DNA of 64,000 nt. Source: Paenibacillus arenosi (lineage in GTDB: Bacteria > Bacillota > Bacilli > Paenibacillales > Paenibacillaceae). The translations under genes and the position numbers were made by a program. The notes beneath the pieces were generated by a model, which did not search any database, was not told where the DNA came from, and saw only the letters and a list, made by a program, of their open reading frames with translations. Positions 62,531 to 64,000 of the stretch are shown piece by piece. Location of the stretch: contig NZ_JACYTN010000013.1 in assembly GCF_014841135.1 (NCBI RefSeq), positions 56,936 through 120,935 on the forward strand, given 5' to 3'. Each line of letters begins with the position of its first letter. Within the stretch, counting starts at the first letter, position 1.

Positions 62531-63602
62531 ACAATTGACCTGGAAGCTGCTTATTAATGTGTTTCTTAGTATTTTGCTAGCTGTAGTGACTGTTTTTGCT
62601 CTGATACTGCTGTGCGTATTTCTGGTTGAAATGTTTGGGTTTGCACGGGATATTTTCGGGGCAATAGAGGAAATTTTCCCGCCAGAGTTGATTATTATTG
62701 TTGTAGGCTTATTCTCGTTCTTCTTGTATTATTATTTGCTAATGCGATTAACCGTTAAGCGTATTAACCAAGTTGTTACGACGGTTCAGGCGATTGCGGA
62801 CGGAAATTTGGAACAGCGAATTAAAGTCCATTCTGAAGTGGATGAGCTGGGTAAGTTGGAGCAAAATTTAAACGAGATGGCGCATAAATTGCAATACTCT
62901 ATTGAAGAAGAGCGACGGGCGGAGCGAACGAAGTCTGAGTTAATAACAAACGTTTCTCATGATTTGCGTACGCCGCTCACCTCGATCCTTGGTTATTTGC
63001 GTCTCGTGGAGGAAGACAGGTACCGCGATGAAATTGAACTGCGTCATTATATTCGTATCGCTTATGAAAAGTCTGAAAGTCTGCATCTGATGATCGAGGA
63101 CTTGTTCGAATATTCGCGCATGAGCGGTGGAATGACTCTGCATACGCAGCGTGTAAATGTAGCCGAGCTAGTCAGCCAACTGTTCGTACATTATCAGGTG
63201 CCGGTAGAGGAATGTGGGATGACCTTGCGAATGCGCAATGCACAGCGCCCGGCTTATGTGAATGCCGATACGTTGAAGCTGGTCCGTGTATTCGAGAACT
63301 TGCTGTCCAATGGTATGAAGTATGGAAGAGATGGACAGTTCATCGATATGGTCGTTCATTCTGATCCTGTGGAAGCTAGAGTAGAAATTATTAATTATGG
63401 AGAGCAAATTCCGCAGGCAGATCTGCCGCATGTATTCGAACGCTTCTATCGGGTGGATAAGTCGCGGACGGGGGATAGGCGCGGGTCAGGTCTTGGTCTC
63501 GCGATCTCTAGCACAATTATTGAACTGCACGGCGGTCGTATTTGGGCAGAGAGTGATGCGACGGCAACTCGCTTTATTGTTACCCTGCCGCGTGTTCCGT
63601 AG
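62517..63602 (+). CDS. Sensor histidine kinase (VanS-like)
   Basis: A 361-residue kinase starting with TTG inside the regulator gene. Two TM helices (about 10-33 and 55-77) with a ~20-residue external loop, HAMP (RINQVVTTVQAIADGNLEQRI), HisKA with NVSHDLRTPLTSILGYL, and ATPase motifs (NLLSNGMKY, FERFYRVDKSRTGDRRGSGLGLAI). The very short external loop suggests intramembrane sensing, as in cell-envelope stress kinases. It partners the regulator upstream by overlap. Confidence 0.92.
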   Translation: MNWTKQLTWKLLINVFLSILLAVVTVFALILLCVFLVEMFGFARDIFGAIEEIFPPELIIIVVGLFSFFLYYYLLMRLTVKRINQVVTTVQAIADGNLEQRIKVHSEVDELGKLEQNLNEMAHKLQYSIEEERRAERTKSELITNVSHDLRTPLTSILGYLRLVEEDRYRDEIELRHYIRIAYEKSESLHLMIEDLFEYSRMSGGMTLHTQRVNVAELVSQLFVHYQVPVEECGMTLRMRNAQRPAYVNADTLKLVRVFENLLSNGMKYGRDGQFIDMVVHSDPVEARVEIINYGEQIPQADLPHVFERFYRVDKSRTGDRRGSGLGLAISSTIIELHGGRIWAESDATATRFIVTLPRVP

Positions 63603-63983
63603 GTGGTTCACGGTGGGTTGGAGTAGGTGATCTTGAATGTTAAAAGTAGAGAAATCCGTTCCGCATGTAGGTTGGGGTGTGAAGGCGCAGCGGTGGTGTC
63701 TTAAGTTGTAATTTGTTTAACGAAATGCAATGCCCCTGATCCTGCCATCAGTACACTCTTCAGCAGGAGTGGTGGTGATATGGGGGCTTTATTGCTTGTC
63801 ATATAGGATGCATAAGGCCCGAATAATGGTGTGATCATCGCAATTCGTGCAAAAGTGCATCTTTTTAATGCCCTTGGAGTTGAGTCCGTATAATTGTGTA
63901 AAATGGTGAACAAAAAAAGAGCCATGAAATAGAGCCTCGTCTAGAATGAAGTTATGCAGACCCATTCAGAGGAGGTACTATTT
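63603..63983. other. Intergenic region
   Basis: About 380 bp. A 74-codon minus-strand frame at 63701-63925 has a possible ribosome site (GAGG, 9-nt spacing) but no recognisable product; I leave it uncalled. GCAAAAGTGCATCTTTTTAA near 63850 faintly resembles the family A motif. Confidence 0.5.
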
Positions 63984-64000
63984 ATGACTCAATATCATAT
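63984..64000 (+). CDS. Start of a gene cut by the window edge
   Basis: ATG 63984 follows AGAGGAGGTAC with good spacing; only MTQYH is visible. Function not determinable. Confidence 0.6.

Noticed and set aside
63840..63875. Third copy of the family A element
   Set aside because: Only a ~15-bp resemblance (GCAAAAGTGCATCTTTTTAA) without the paired inverted motifs.
63701..63925. 74-codon minus-strand frame near the right end
   Set aside because: A weak ribosome site exists but no family is recognised and coding bias cannot be judged; left uncalled.

Overview
The window looks like a chromosome segment of a low-to-moderate-GC, endospore-former-type Firmicute, most probably Paenibacillus or a close relative. 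The basis is strong AGGAGG ribosome sites, sigma-A promoters, GTG/TTG starts, a RluF-type pseudouridine synthase, odhAB, a cre site, a GntR/YtrA-type ABC operon, and an NRPS cluster beside housekeeping genes. Species assignment is inference. No rRNA, tRNA or CRISPR array was seen.

Layout. (1) 1-12.4 kb: 3' end of a nonribosomal peptide synthetase (NRPS) cluster, with two synthetase genes, an MFS exporter and a CPBP membrane protease. The last synthetase ends in a condensation/epimerisation-like domain with no thioesterase. (2) 12.4-19.1 kb: rluF, a GntR-ABC transporter operon with a readable promoter and operator, an alpha/beta hydrolase and a five-PAS histidine kinase. (3) 19.36-21.57 kb: a decayed fabH interrupted by a 1794-bp IS200/IS605-type element (TnpA plus frameshifted TnpB); both insertion joints can be read. 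(4) 21.9-24.7 kb: TrmB-like regulator, MFS pump, GNAT acetyltransferase.

(5) 24.9-41.2 kb: the most unusual block. Seven minus-strand genes encode a secreted/membrane vWA protein, a tubulin/FtsZ-like GTPase, a large coiled-coil protein, a multi-TM vWA protein, a small beta-sandwich protein, a zinc-ribbon P-loop GTPase (DO-GTPase2-like) and a GAP1-N2-type membrane protein. Two divergent plus-strand genes (a 49-aa membrane peptide and a zinc-ribbon membrane protein) may belong with it. This resembles NTP-dependent conflict or signalling systems predicted by comparative genomics; its function is experimentally open as far as I know.

(6) 41.4-50.8 kb: MORN protein, odhB-odhA (2-oxoglutarate dehydrogenase E2 and E1), a DHA2 drug pump, a repeat-rich spacer and a TetR regulator. 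(7) 50.8-58.0 kb: thiamine-binding protein, acetate transporter, HxlR regulator, then zwf, a short gnd, tal and pgi (pentose phosphate and upper glycolysis). (8) 59.1-64 kb: GH130 phosphorylase with a LacI regulator, operator-like palindrome and cre site; a two-component system; and the first codons of a further gene.

The spacers carry structured repeats: two copies of a ~178-bp four-motif palindromic element (family A), two copies of a 185-bp element in inverted orientation around gnd-tal-pgi (family B), two independent 9-bp-period arrays, a 13-bp array, a 39-bp duplication and a 40-bp array.
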